A stretch of DNA of 64,000 nucleotides from Cylicocyclus nassatus (GCA_958299035.1 CATQJL010000001.1:34138780-34202779); one strand, 5' to 3'. Shown: positions 1 to 11,138, numbered from the stretch's first letter. Translations and numbers: made by a program. Notes: generated by a model not told the origin, from the sequence alone.

Positions 1-654
1 AAGAAGATGTATTAGATAGTTGCATGAGCTGTTCAATCTTGATACTTTAGAAAAAATTCAAAAGAGCAATTTTAAATGTCAGAAACTCATGATAATACAT
101 TTCAGAACAAATTCGTATGTATTTCATTCCGACTTATAGCAAAAACTATGAAAATCAGCAAGTGGTGACCTCAGGCAGACAGTAAGCTAATGCAATTTAT
201 CTGGTAATTTTTGTAGACTCGCATAGCACTAAATGGAGTTTTAAGTTGGTGACGACCAGAGAAATCGCGCCTCTTGACCGTCTCCCAAATTTTGGTGTCA
301 TATGATTCTGTGTGCGCTGTAAACAAGCGATTTGTTTATTTTGGCCTTGCTTTCAGATCGCGCGCACTTTTTGCCATACACGATAGAGCATGTCAATCGT
401 GTGATAATCTGTCCGAAAAGCTTTTGTTCGTCTGGATGGTCGTTTATCGTTCACGTTTGTTTTCGTTTTCGTTCGTTTATCGCTCGTTCACGTTTTTCAT
501 CGAGTTTTCCTTGTGTGTCAATGTCAATATCACTATATACCCCGCAAAAACGAAATTTCCTTTGCTTTTTGCTCCAAAAACGAAGTCCAGCCTGTTTCTA
601 GACAATCTGTGCCGAGCCCTGGTTTGGACTGCTAACGAATTGGAAAAATACTCA
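1..654. other. No recognisable gene
   Basis: I see no supported gene, repeat boundary or RNA here. The open frames are short, overlap each other in different frames and have no recognisable domain. The stretch is AT-rich like most intergenic sequence in this window. Confidence 0.5.
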
Positions 655-1190
655 GGTCATTACAAACGCCTTTTTCGAAGATGGGTACATGGAGGTCGAA
701 GACAGTCTCCCCCCCCCCTCCCCCAAGGAGAGCCTTCTTGAGTGTGTTTTGGACGTTCGGCGAATATGGAGAATGACTTGAGAGAAGAGTCGGGCTTCTT
801 AAGGGTAGTTGACCATCTGACGTAGAGCTAAGGGCCTGCATATTCCATTAAACCGTTTTTCCAACGTTCTCTTACGTACATGAGAGGTCCGACACTGTAG
901 CCACGTCGAAAGCTTTACGCACAATCGACAAGCGTTTACGAGCAGCCTTTTGAAGATTAGCCGACGTAAGCAACTTTTCCTAGACTTTGTATTACTATAA
1001 AAACTTTCTGTCTTTGTCAGAGGAATAAAGAAAGCGAAACTTTGATGGGCCTATCACATCGTGGGAGGAACAGACAAATGATGGAAGTAATAGCACCAAA
1101 GTAAACTCTCTACGAAGCAAAAAGTCCCCGAAGAAGTCCTCCAACAAGATGGGTAGGCGTATTCAGCGGATGGGCCAGCTGTGAAATCTT
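655..1190 (+). pseudogene. Decayed 3' fragment of an RTE non-LTR retrotransposon
   Basis: This stretch aligns by eye, with many indels and stops, to the 3' part of the RTE element at 27.5-30.8 kb. Bases near 660-690 match the segment near 30100. Bases near 745-800 match near 30180-30220. Bases 886-985 (including CACTGTAGCCACGTCGAAAG) match near 30367-30465. Bases near 1050-1190 match near 30535-30690. It covers the C-terminal region after the reverse-transcriptase catalytic core. No frame is open, so this is a dead remnant much older than the RTE copy in the BEL element. A separate short echo of the same motif, inverted, lies near 1222-1245. Confidence 0.75.
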
Positions 1191-1552
1191 CTCCCTTTAA
1201 TAACTTCTTGATAAGAAAGTATATGGCTACAGTGTCGGACCTCTCATGTTAGTAAATTAGCGTTGAAAAAGAAAGCAAGGAAAAATTTTGCTCTAGTGCT
1301 TACAGAATTACAACACAGTCTTCACCAATGGTGCCCGTGGGCTTCGGTATGAGTGTAGGGCTCAAACATTGTGTGGGTTGATGGAAAAAGGGCGTATTTA
1401 CTAGATTATACATTACACAGAATGTTGCAACACAGCTTCGATCTTTAATCGCCAATAAGGCAAGCAAGGCTTGGTAAAACGTGACTGTTGTGTCAAATGA
1501 AGCAAATTATTCTGCTTTCCTTTTAGGTTTTGAAGACCACTGACTGCTTATA
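1191..1552. other. No recognisable gene
   Basis: I see only AT-rich sequence between an RTE remnant and a Tc1-like element. A short inverted echo of the RTE motif (ACAGTGTCGGACCTCTCATG) near 1230 faces a similar string near 880, so the RTE remnant may sit in a small inverted arrangement. Confidence 0.4.
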
Positions 1553-3090
1553 CAGTGCTGGACAAAATTATGGGTCCACTCTAAAAAGTGCCATAACTCA
1601 CTCTGTTGTCAATAAAATGTTCCAAAATTTAGTACAGCCTTGTGTTTACCAGCCCACTATTAGTCATCAGAATGGGTCTCGTTTTCGTTTGGTTATTAAA
1701 GAAAAAATTGAAAATTTTGAAAAAGCAGGCTTAAAGGCTGGACAAAATTATAGGTCCACCTGAAGTTTTTACTGATTAAAGCACTTCTTAGCTCCCGAAT
1801 TTCTTTAGGTAGGTACATATCCAAAAACGTTAAACAGCTGCTTTAGTCAAGCTGTGTCATACCTCCAAGAAGAACTGATTATCTGCTTTTTTGCCTTGAA
1901 AATGCTTTCACATGTATTTCGCTCCACAAACCTGCGTTGAGGAAGAAGTTCTGCAGTTTCTGAGCTGGATCGGAAGTGACGGGGTTTTATCTACTTTCGG
2001 GATGCTTTTTGACATGAGCATTGAAGAAAAAATCCCACTTTTTGCTGCTGAAGCAAATCCGACATCGACTCAATCGGGAGAGTATGCCTCAGTTTCGGCC
2101 CTAAAACCCTTTATGCATTGTCAATGTAACATCAAGATATCGTAGAAGCATTCTTTTCACAAGAATAAAGCGGTTCGCCATACTCGCGAGTGTCCAAAAA
2201 GCTGCCTGCTTCTTTTTCGAAACATGAGTTGTTTTTGCAACGTAATGATCGTGTTACGCAGATCCAAATAACTTGCCAAGTGCTACCTCACTTAGATTTT
2301 TGACAGTAATTATTTACTAGACAGCCTCTAGTATATGTTAGCACATGATTCTTCTGAAAATTTTTGGTCGGAGCCACAAATAGCTTTGGTGCTTGTCGTA
2401 ATCAGTTTCTGCAGGGTGATTTCAGTAATTATACTCGAATGCTAGGATCTCTAGAAATTTGTAACTATGGAATACGGACTCCCCTTCGTAGAAACAATGT
2501 CTTTACGTTATTTTATGCTTCTGAAAACATCGTAAAAGAAGTCTGGCAGAAATTTGAGCTCAGAATTGCAGTAATGTCAATGTCGGATTTGCTTCAGCAG
2601 CAAAAAGTCGGATTTTTCCCCAATGTTCACGTCAAAAAGCATCGAAGAGTTAGATAAAATCCCGTCCCTTCCGATCCAGCTGAGAAACTGCAGAATTTCT
2701 TACTCAACGCAGGTTTGTGGAGCGAAATACATGTGAAAGCATTTTCAAGGCAAAAAAGCAGATAATCGGTTCTTTTTGGAGGTATGACACAGCTTGACTA
2801 AAGCAGCTGTTTAACGTTTTTGGATGTGTACCTACCTAAAAAATTCGGGAGCTAAGAAGTGCCCTATTAGTAAAAACTCCAGGTGGACCTATAATTTTGT
2901 CCAGCCTTCAAGCCTGCTTTTCTCAAAATTTTCAATTTTTTCATGAATAACCAAACGAAAACGAGACCCATTTTGAGGACTGATAGTAGGCTGGTAAACA
3001 CACGGCTGTACTAAATTTTGGAACATTTTATCGACAAGAGAGTGAGTTATGGCACTTTATAGAGTGGACCTATAATTTTGTCCAGCACTG
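1553..3090. mobile_element. Tc1-like non-autonomous inverted-repeat element
   Basis: The ends are CAGTGCTGGACAAAATTAT at 1553 and its reverse complement ending at 3090. They are flanked by TA on both sides (1551-1552 and 3091-3092), the duplication expected of Tc1/mariner. The outer roughly 590 bp on each side are inverted copies of each other, with diverged bases and small indels. The start CAGTGCTGG resembles Tc1-family termini. There is no transposase frame; the longest open frames (97 aa or less) are mirror images of arm sequence. Each arm contains a second, internal copy of the terminal motif (1736-1761 and 2881-2906), giving an IR/DR-like arrangement of possible transposase-binding sites. 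Confidence 0.85.
1736..1761 (+). repeat. Internal copy of the Tc1-like terminal motif
   Basis: The sequence GGCTGGACAAAATTATAGGT repeats the element's outer terminus about 180 bp inside the left arm. The mirror copy is at 2881-2906. The double-site layout is visible directly; a role as inner transposase-binding sites is inference from the IR/DR subgroup of Tc1 elements. Confidence 0.7.
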
Positions 3091-4198
3091 TATTGGGAGT
3101 TTTAATTTTTGGGGAGAGTATTTGAGCGAGAGAGTATATACCCTTTGTATCATTGGGAGTGTTGAGCGGTGGGTGGGGCTCTGGGCTCTGCATATCCCTC
3201 GCGGGCGTGCTCTCTAATCATTTCCCAGATTTAGTTAGAGATCGAAGCTCCTCTTTCTAGCCTCTACTTTCACTAAAAAACAAAGATTAGGTGTTTAGTG
3301 TGGATTCACAGTATGAAAGAGCCAGATGAATTCGTAAGCTAACCGGCATAAGCTTCCCTATCTAGCAATCTAATGGGAGCGGAAAGTGGTGAAGTAGAGT
3401 GTATTTTGTAATAGGAGCAGGCTAATAGGCTCTGCCTCAAAAGAACTCCTATGATTCTCGCACCTTTTCTGAAAATAGGCTATTGCTTTAGGCTTTTCGG
3501 CATAGTCCCTCGTAATTTCTTTATCCCTTTCTATTGACTTATGAAAGAGTAGCTGTATCTTTGTGTCTGGTGTCTGCCTACAGTACATAGCTGCCATGGT
3601 TGAAAATTGATGCCGGATGTTTACAAGTCTTAGTTTCTACTTATAAGAAAGCTTGATGAAGTTGATGAGGCATCCATCCAACAAAATCAACAAAATCTGC
3701 CTTCCACATAAATCAATCGAATAGCAAGAAATGTCTTACTAATACCACAGACACCAGCCAATTTGCATTTTGACCTGTTATTTTAGTAAATTTACAGCTA
3801 TAGACTTGAAGGCTGCTGCATGACGAAGGCGCAATACCTTTGGGCGCGAACGCGGCATTATTAGCGGCAGAGCGCATAAGGAGCAGGATTTACAACGGTG
3901 AAGATACGCGCGCGCCGAGTTCCCGCTTTACTAATACTGCCATTGCGCCTCTGTCATGCATAGCCTTTAGAATGTGACTATACGTAACTGGTAGACTGTA
4001 GAATGCTCCTCAGTTGCTATTTAAGAATTCTGGATCAGTTTGAAATGAATTTTCGCCTTCCCTGCAAATGTTCTGTTGCAGTTAGAATGTACATAACTCT
4101 GTCATATGCGCTACATCAAGATCAACTAGCGGTTTTCAATTCGCGCAATTTCATAATGCGAACTAAGGTTGGGGACATGCATAAGAGCGAAATGCCTA
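3091..4198. other. No recognisable gene
   Basis: I find no gene I can support. A GC-richer patch around 3835-3960 contains short inverted repeats. The 75-aa and 66-aa frames have no recognisable similarity. Confidence 0.4.
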
Positions 4199-4792
4199 GC
4201 TAGAGTCGTCCTCACCTCGCTAGAGGCGGGCATTCGAATTTGAATTTGAGCATGCCGGTTGCGGTAGAGCGCGGCACCTTCAGCTCTCACCTCCAGCTGA
4301 AGTTGCTTTTTCTTTGTTTTTCCTTGTCATCATATGCTTTTCTTGTGTGTTAACAACCTATGAGCTTAGAAGTGGGTTTTGTCGTTTATGAGTAATGTTT
4401 CTTATTATTTTCCTCCTTTCTTCGACTCTAATTTCAGGAAGCCTATATAAACGAGGCTGATAGGGATTTTGTGACGTAAAAAACACTAAAGCAGCATGTA
4501 ATACTTATCGGAAGAGAAGTTACGAACAAAAAAGCCGAATCCCAATCGCTCACCTGAAAACAGGGTTGAAAAAAGAGCATGGAGTATGAAACATTGTCTT
4601 AACTACAATAAGATCACCAACGAACAATGCTAGCGCACAGAAAATAGCAAAAAACTACGAAAAATCAAAACGAAAGCATGTATAGGCTCAAAATGCAGGC
4701 TGAAGAAGCCGCGCTCTACCGCAACCGCAACTGCTCAATTTCAAATCCAATTTGCCCGCTTAACGACTAGTGGGTTGAGGGCGACTATAGTA
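4199..4792. mobile_element. Inverted-repeat element, about 590 bp, unclassified
   Basis: The left end (TAGAGTCGTCCTCACCTCGC at 4201, then GGCGGGCATTCGAATTTGAA) is mirrored on the right (TTCAAATCCAATTTGCCCGC, ending GAGGGCGACTATAG near 4790). Arms of about 95 bp are strong and include a shared GCCGCGCTCTACCGCAACCG stretch near 4708. The exact termini and target duplication are not clear, and there is no coding capacity. Consistent with a MITE or foldback element. Confidence 0.65.
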
Positions 4793-5828
4793 TTTTAGTC
4801 ATCAAGTGGTTTTTTTCTATTCATACCCAGATAATAGCAGAACTGCTCAGCAGTGTCCGAAAAGTTCTTTTTCCGAAAACCACAGATTTTTCTCTTAGAA
4901 AAGTCTTCTGAAACGCTTTTCGAAGGTTTAATGGCTCAAAAACCAAAGTGGTACTCTCCGAAAAATTATTTGAAGTTGACGTTGAGCCCTCGAACGCGAC
5001 GGATTATAATGTTACGGCTATCTTACCCGGCTCGCTTGGTCCCTGCTTACTACCATGATAGCACTTACATTTCCTTCCCCATTACATGTTTTTTTTTTCA
5101 GTTCTGCTTTATCTAAGTGCAAGTCCTCTAGCGCTCACTATAATTTCTTCGCCAGCNNNNNNNNNNNNNNNNNNNNNNNCGCATACGTCGTGCATAGTAC
5201 CGTCTATTCTAGACCTGTACGCCCAAAATAAATACCATGCTCTATCGACCACCGTTTGCTATGTTTTACTCCACTTTGGCAGTAATTACAGACACCTGTA
5301 CCATAACGAATGGCGCAATCAAATCGGAAAAAAAAGTCAGGGTCATCAGAGAAACCCACACGAGCCAGAGCATCAATTAACACTTAGTTGAAAGTCCGTT
5401 GGCACAACATTGGGTCGAAGCGACGAGCGCCAGCCCTGTCAACGGCGAACGACTCCATGTGACAGCAGTCAGCGCCAACTGGGCTGTGTCAGCCACCTGC
5501 TTGTTGAGTAACCGCTTATGGGGTCCCAACAGATGACTATAACATGATGAAATCAAATATGCTAGTGATGGCACTCGTATTTTATTCAGTGTCAAACCAA
5601 CAACTTTAGCGGAATTATCATGTAGGCTCGTAAATTGGTTGGCACATGACTTTTGCAACTGATCTCGTAACTTTTCTCTTCGTAAATATGACGCAATTTT
5701 GGCAGCATGTAGACTAGATAGTAGACTACAAAAGTGCACGAGCAGTCTGATTTTTGGTAGCGAAGTGAAGAAAATTTGCGCATTTTCCAAAAGGTCAGCC
5801 CAAAATTCAAGGGTCCGAAGAACACTAA
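4793..5828. other. No confident gene; contains an assembly gap
   Basis: The interval is AT-rich apart from a GC-richer patch at about 5390-5530. A 137-aa open frame crosses that patch on the minus strand, but I recognise no domain. It may be part of an unidentified repeat. The run of N at 5157-5179 breaks any model across it. Confidence 0.35.
5157..5179. other. Assembly gap (23 N)
   Basis: There are 23 consecutive undetermined bases. Sequence continuity and spacing across this point are not guaranteed. Confidence 0.99.
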
Positions 5829-5950
5829 AGAGCCGTTTTCAGTCTAAATCGAACACAAGGCGAAACTGTACCCAAATTTTTGATAGAGGAATCTCTGTTG
5901 ATCTATACAGTTTCAGCTCTATGCGTTCGATTTGGACTGAGAACGGCTCT
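5829..5950. repeat. Short palindromic repeat, 122 bp
   Basis: AGAGCCGTTTTCAGTCTAAA at the left is mirrored by TTTGGACTGAGAACGGCTCT at the right, with arms of about 42 bp around a loop of about 37 bp. It lies immediately before the hAT-like element and has no coding content. Confidence 0.75.
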
Positions 5951-5957
5951 ATTTGTG

Positions 5958-6319
5958 CAGTGGCGTACCAAGGGGGGGGGGGGGCGCCCCCCCCCCCCCG
6001 AGAATGGGTCGCGAAATTTTTGAAAGTTACTTATATGTGTTATAAAAATGTGCTGAGGACTTGTTTTTACTTGTAAATAATTAAGATAATTTTTAAAAAT
6101 TTTTAAATTCAAAATTCAAATTAGGCCTTATAAAAAAATTTTTCCGGGGCGTGGCTGGCGCCACGCCCCCTTTTTTGAAATTTTGGGGTCAGGAGCCCGG
6201 AAAAATTTCGGGAAACATCCCGAAAATTTTTTCGGAGTGCGTGGCTCACGCCACGCATCTTCATTAAAAAATTTTGTCGCTCCCCCCCCCCCCCCGCCAA
6301 AATCCTGGGTACGCCACTG
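5958..6319. mobile_element. hAT-like MITE with poly-G/poly-C tracts
   Basis: The ends are CAGTGGCGTACCAAGG and, inverted, CCTGGGTACGCCACTG. This CAGTGGCGTA-type terminus is common on hAT-superfamily elements. The interior has long G and C homopolymers (5972-5998 and 6282-6295), a hairpin-forming GTGGCTGGCGCCACGCC stretch and a second CACGCCACG stretch. I do not see a convincing 8-bp duplication at the flanks. A related element sits at 49025-49355. The homopolymers are places where assembly errors are likely. Confidence 0.75.
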
Positions 6320-6402
6320 GTGCCATCCTATTATAATTCAGTTTGTTACGCAGGATCCTCTTTCGGAGATGATAGGCTCTATTTTTACGCAAACTCACTA
6401 TA

Positions 6403-7545
6403 CAGGGTGTCCCAAAAAATGTGAACACTGTTTGATCGTGAATAACTCCCTTGTGATGAAGTCTTTCGGAAAACTTGAGGCACCATTCCGTAGAGCGAGG
6501 ATCAACTTAAACATAGTATGGAGCGAATCATCATTCGTTCTTCATCACTGTAGTATTACGGTAGCAACTTTGCGGAGGATTTTTGGAAATTGAAAGCGAT
6601 TTTTGTCTTACAAGGGAAGGATGGTTGGTGGAAATGGCCTTTTGAGATGCATTGTATACCATGGTGGAGGGCATAAAACGCTGATTCCAAATCTATTTTC
6701 CTTATCTGCGGCGCGTTCCAGGAGGAGGAGTTATGAGCGTTTGAAGGAGCAAAAAGTAAGTGTTTTTCTGGGATAAAAACATTGGCTAAAACTTTTCCAG
6801 CGCTTGAAGAGACAGCCGGAGTGTGGATATAATTCACCTTAAAATATTTATTTTATAGAGTGTCGGAAAGGTTACCATTGGTCCATTTAAGTGCTAGGAA
6901 TAATGTTACTACTGTTTTTACATTATTTGCACATTCAATTTTTTTCTCCAATAAACGCACATAACTTCTTGTGCTGGAACGCGCCACAGATAAGGAAGAC
7001 AGATTTGAAATCAGCGTTTTTTGCCCTACATAATGATATACAAGTCATCGTAAAAGGCCACTTCGACTGATCATCCTTCCCTTGTTAGAAGGAAAACCAA
7101 ACAAGCCAAAAACTCTTGTACTGAGCTAATCGAAGTCGTTCATTCTAATTATGACGTTTGCGCTTTATTGTAGTGCTTCTTTTATAAGTTATTTCAGGTC
7201 TAGGATTAAATTTGTTCTTCCAAAGTTCATCAAAAGTGCGATTACAGCACCAAAAAGGCTCGAAAAACTAGCAAAAAGTTGTGCAGTGAAATCGGCACAT
7301 CGGCACCCTCAAAATCCTCGCTACACAAAATTTCAGTTTTTTTGGAATTTTGTTCAACAAAAGCCTATTTCCACAGTGGCGCTGTATGCTGAAAGTTTGT
7401 ACCGTAATCTTACAGTAGTGAAGAGTGATTAATGATTCGCTCCATACCGTAAGTCTGAGTTAAACCTGGCTCTACAGAATGGCCTCAATCTTCTCGAAAG
7501 ACGCAATGACAAGAGAGCTATTAACGATCAAACAGTGTGCTCTTC
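6403..7545. mobile_element. Inverted-repeat element starting CAGGGTGTCCCAAAA
   Basis: The left end follows a TA and begins CAGGGTGTCCCAAAAAATGT, a typical Tc1/mariner-type terminus. The segment from about 6440 (GATCGTGAATAACTC) is mirrored near 7530 (GAGCTATTAACGATC). An inner pair is also inverted: 6597-6720 against 6975-7090, both carrying the GATTCCAAATCT / AGATTTGAAATC module. The right outer terminus is missing, so the element appears truncated at about 7545. No transposase frame is present. Confidence 0.7.
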
Positions 7546-7880
7546 ACTAATGCAAGATGTGTTTCACAACATTAGTAGACATGTGATGAGGTCTAGTTTT
7601 GAATAAAGTCCAAATCCATCATAATTTAGAAGCTTTTTGCAGGCGTGTCCAAATCGCTTTATACAAAATTACTTTGCTGTTTTGTAAGGCTTCAGTGGTT
7701 TCTCACAGTTTCTCACACTTTTCATACTGAATGGCAACTGACAGTAACTGCACACGATCGACTTGGAAACTCAGTATTGGAAGTATCACGTTTCTTCTGC
7801 AACATTAGTTCGTACTCTCCTATTACGGATATGACCATTGTGAGTATTCCTTGTCCGCACATAAAATTTCAAGAAAAGTT
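7546..7880. other. No confident gene; possible upstream part of the DSL gene
   Basis: This lies just upstream of the recognisable DSL domain. A 117-aa frame (7645-7998) starts here, but its 3' half is out of frame with the DSL-domain reading, so I do not accept it whole. The part around 7720-7840 could encode the N-terminal (MNNL-like) region of the ligand, followed by a donor-like GTGAGTATT near 7840. Confidence 0.35.
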
Positions 7881-8650
7881 TTCCAGTAAGCCAAAAATGT
7901 CACAGTCAGTTTCTCGTTTTCTGTGGAGTGTGAGGCAAATTTCTATGGTCCAACATGCACTATTTTTTGCAATGAGACATTCAAAGAGTACGGTATAAGC
8001 TTTTTTCAAACAATATTTTCAATAACAGAAATATAGTCAGAACGGCAGTTCATTCAAGTGTTCAACCGAGGGGAAATTTGCGAATCTGGATGGACTGGTT
8101 CACTCTGTAATGAACCAAAATGCGAAAAGGACTGTGCCCATGGGACATGCATTGGGCCAAACACATGCAGGTGAGCGGCATCCTTTCTGACTTAATTAAC
8201 TTAATAATTGTGCTTTCCGACCATTAAGAGAGGTTTACGGTACTTTCAACTTCCGCGTGGGACCACCCACTTTCGGCAGAGTCCTCCACCCCATGCTGAA
8301 TGTATCGTATTATATTTCCACCACTTTGTTGGAATGTCTTACCTCCCGCCCAAACTTTCAAACTACTTACGTTCCGTAACCTATAGTAAGCTCATGAAAA
8401 AACCCATTATCATGCAAAAATTTAGCGAAATTCGAGGTTTTGAAAATTAGGGTTGTTTCTTCATGCCGACACTTCTATGAGTAAAAGGAAAGACTGTGAG
8501 CAGTAGATTTTGGTTTTCCAATAGCTGTAATGTCGAACATGGGTCATACCCTTAAGAAAAAAAGAGCTGCTCGAGGTCTATTTCTTGCAGTTTTTCTGAT
8601 TGCAGATGTGACTTTGGTTGGAAAGGCGTTTGGGATTGTCCAGGTTCGAC
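7880..8650 (+). pseudogene. DSL-family (Delta/Serrate/LAG-2) Notch-ligand gene fragment
   Basis: Three exon-like blocks read as a Notch ligand. The first (about 7880-7992) encodes VECEANFYGPTC...FCNETF, matching the start of a DSL domain. The second (about 8038-8170) encodes the end of the DSL domain (FKCSTEG) and, in another frame, CESGWTGSLCNEPKC...CAHGTCIGPNTC, the first EGF-like repeat; it ends at a GTGAGC donor. The third starts after TTGCAG at 8606 and continues in phase as CDFGWKG. The frame change between FKCSTEGKF and ICESGWTG within one exon, and the lost cysteines after GWKG, indicate a pseudogene or a damaged copy. The known role of the family is membrane-bound ligand for Notch/LIN-12/GLP-1 receptors. 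A homologous fragment, with intron sequence conserved too, lies inverted at 45.3-46.1 kb. Confidence 0.75.
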
Positions 8651-8705
8651 TGTCTCTTAACCTTGGCATGGTGGATACTCGTAATGGAATTGGCTGAGCG
8701 AACTT

Positions 8706-8961
8706 CCAAGGTTGGTAATACTTCTTTATTCGCTAACGTTTCGGCGCTTTCGCCTTCTTCAGAGCCTGCAAGCCAAAGTATATGAACTTACTCAGTATAT
8801 GAACTTACTTACTGACCAGACGTCAACAATAGATAAAGTATCGTTCAAAAACAAAGCCAATGCTAAACAAAACCATATTCACAAGCACAGTACCCACCTT
8901 AGATAGCACAAGACGGGAGTCCGAGGACCATCACTATACACAAGACCCAACCTCAGCTCTT
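8706..8961 (-). mobile_element. 3' end of the Penelope-like element
   Basis: This follows the GIY-YIG domain on the minus strand and carries the ribozyme-like motif at 8737-8762. It is taken as the 3' untranslated region and pseudo-LTR of the element, whose exact 3' end I cannot fix. No other coding sequence is supported here. Confidence 0.55.
8737..8762 (-). ncRNA. Hammerhead-ribozyme-like core in the PLE terminal repeat
   Basis: On the minus strand this reads CTGAAGA, a 4-bp stem GGCG-AAAG-CGCC, then GAAAC. That is the conserved CUGANGA / stem II / GAAA core of a hammerhead ribozyme. Hammerheads are known from the terminal repeats of Penelope-like elements. The motif lies about 200 bp after the end of a GIY-YIG endonuclease domain, where such a repeat is expected. 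I do not see a clear stem III and cleavage triplet, so activity is not claimed. Confidence 0.5.
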
Positions 8962-9428
8962 TTATACGTGCCTTGATGACCCGGCCTCATATTCCAATCC
9001 GCATAGGGACTGATAAGGCGCGAGTTCTCTCTTTATGGCGGTACACTCCTCCTTCCGGTTCATTTTTGGATTTTTGGCGTTAATCCAAAACGCTTCTAAT
9101 GTTTTGCGCGTGAGGATCTCGGGTTCTAACGACAAGATCTTTACAGTAACTTGTACAGAAGCCCCACCATGGCGCATCATGCGATGTTCCCCTAGTGGCG
9201 TAGCTGCTTTGAGCTTATTTAAACCATCTAAATGCTCCCTAGCGCGACAGCAAAGCGGACGTCCTGTTTCGCCAATGTAAGTGTCGCCGCATGATAAGCA
9301 TGTAATGAGGTAAATAACCCCGGCTAGCATACAGTCCCCACATCTACCATACGGGCAAACCATGCAGTTTGGAGTAGTACATATGCGGTCATAAGCTCGA
9401 TTACGAACCAATTGGCGTTTGACATTAC
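8962..9428 (-). pseudogene. Penelope-like element, C-terminal GIY-YIG endonuclease domain
   Basis: The frame opens with KRQLVRNRAYDRICTTPNC and continues with MVCPYGRCGDCMLAGVIYLI, the zinc-finger-like cysteines and start of the GIY-YIG fold. Next come CGDTYIGETGRPL and CRAREHL, the catalytic-module signature of Penelope-like retroelements. The frame ends at 8962. The reverse-transcriptase half of the same protein lies at 18420-19320. The end of that half (DIPPAD) and the start of this one (VKRQLVRN) join in frame if the 9-kb insertion between them is removed. This is therefore one element split by a later insertion rather than two copies. Confidence 0.85.
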
Positions 9429-9706
9429 TTTACTTTACTTTACTTATACACTCAAAGGTGTAACAGAAGAAAAAGAAACAGCAAAATACAATGCCAGCTA
9501 GTCTTAAACGCAACGGAAGCTAAACGCGCACGTTAGAATGAACTAGACTGTCCCATAAATCTGTCAAACAATTAGCAGGTAAAAAATACTCAATCAAAGA
9601 ACGATTAAGCAGCAGAATCTTGCTTCACCTAGGTTGATAGAACCCCTTTTTTTGGTTGTCAACGAGCCTGCGAGTGGGAGCTAGCTGACTTGACCCCGGA
9701 AAAACT
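9427..9706 (-). mobile_element. 3' UTR and tail of CR1-like LINE copy 1
   Basis: Read on the minus strand, this ends in three copies of the pentamer AAGTA/TAAAG followed directly by Penelope coding sequence at 9428. A short microsatellite tail is typical of CR1/L2-group LINEs. The LINE continues upstream at 14097 after removal of the element at 9708-14096. No open frame. Confidence 0.65.
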
Positions 9707-10435
9707 ACTCAGACAATTCACCGGAACTTCCGCAGGACAAGCTGAACTTGCAGCGTTTCCGCAGCACTTTCTTAACTATTGAGAAAGTGCACGCTCCGAA
9801 ATGCGAGGTTTCCGCAGGGAATTGACGTCACAGCGATCGTAAACCGGAACTTCCGCAGCACTTTCCATAAAGCGCTGCGAAAGTGCAGTGAGGCTCGTAA
9901 GGTTTCCGCAGCACTTTGACCTGCCAGCATTTCCGCAGGACTTTGATACGCGGTTGCGAAATAGCGAACGCAACATCAACAGCGCATAGCGCACTCTTTT
10001 CTTCCATACTGTTTCGCTTCTGTTCCTCCTCCAATCTTTCTCTTTTTTCCTTCTTTCTTCAATATTGGCGTAAGTAAACCTATGCTCATCCATATTCTAA
10101 GTATTCTTTCAGGCATCGGTGCAGGTGTGTGAACAACCATCACCAAGCTGCTGGAGTGCTGGAAGACTCAAAGGAGGGACTTCGTCTAAGCACAACGCCT
10201 TTGTTCAGGTATGTCGAACTTCTTTGCTTTATGTGCTTTGATTAAACAATAATGCAAGTAATTTAAAACTATTACTTTGTAGAAAATATGCACTGGATAT
10301 AAACACAGCAGAAGTGATTACGTAGAAATCTATCAAAACAAAGGGGGGGATGGAATGGGTCACCGTAATTTCAAAGTGATCTACAAGCTCTTGGTGAATA
10401 TTGAGATATTTTCAGAAATTTTCAGATTCAAAGTA

Positions 10436-11138
10436 TTAAGTGGGACCAAAGGTAAGTTCGCCAGTTTTTCAAAAAAATTATAACTTCCTTTCGACTCGAT
10501 CGATCTTTTTGCGTTTATATTCATCTACGAGAGGAAATCATCCTATTTACAGCCGTATTTTTGCCATGAAATGGCATAAAAAAGTAGAAGCAATTCAAGA
10601 AAATTAATTTTTTAAGCAGAGTCACCAAGAAATTCTGAAAGTATTTTTCGATAAAAGCTTTGCTCTTTACTATAGTGCCTTTTTCAAAAACAAAATTGAG
10701 AATTAGGAGCAAGGAAAGTCCTGGGAACATGGGTTTAGTGATCTTCTCTTTTTAATTAAGAGAAATTTGCCAATCGAAAGCAGTTTTGAATTTCGTAATA
10801 TTACCGAGTTTTCGGATCTGATTTTCTACGAAAATCAAATTGCTTTCGATTAGCACGAATTTCTCTCAGCTAGAAGGAGGCCACAAAACCCATGTTTATG
10901 ACTACCTCGTCTTTGTGAGGTTCTTGAGCATTTTTGAGCGTGCTCAGAAATCGAAAAATTGAAGTAATTCTCTTTAATTGCTTCTAATTCTCAATCTTTA
11001 CTGCTTTTGGAGAAGGCACTATAGTAAACAACATAATTTTTTCTATCGAAAAATACTTCCAGAATTTTTTGGTGATCCTGTCAAAAGGAAATTATGACTT
11101 TTTGAAGAATTGGCCAACGTACTTTTGGTCCTACCTAA
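10436..11138. mobile_element. Mariner-type inverted-repeat MITE, 703 bp
   Basis: TTAAGTGGGACCAAAGGTAA at the left is mirrored by TACTTTTGGTCCTACCTAA at the right, with TA flanks (10434-10435 and 11139-11140). Almost the whole element is an inverted repeat around a centre near 10790. The 69-aa frame inside is arm sequence, not a gene. Confidence 0.85.

Noticed and set aside
274..741. 155-aa open frame near the window start
   Set aside because: It begins at a non-ATG codon, has no recognisable domain and ends inside a decayed RTE remnant.
5377..5790. 137-aa minus-strand frame
   Set aside because: No domain, no start or splice context, and part of it overlaps a compositionally distinct patch that may be a repeat.
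7645..7998. 117-aa frame as a complete gene
   Set aside because: The DSL-domain signature lies in another frame over its 3' half, so this frame is at most partly an upstream exon.
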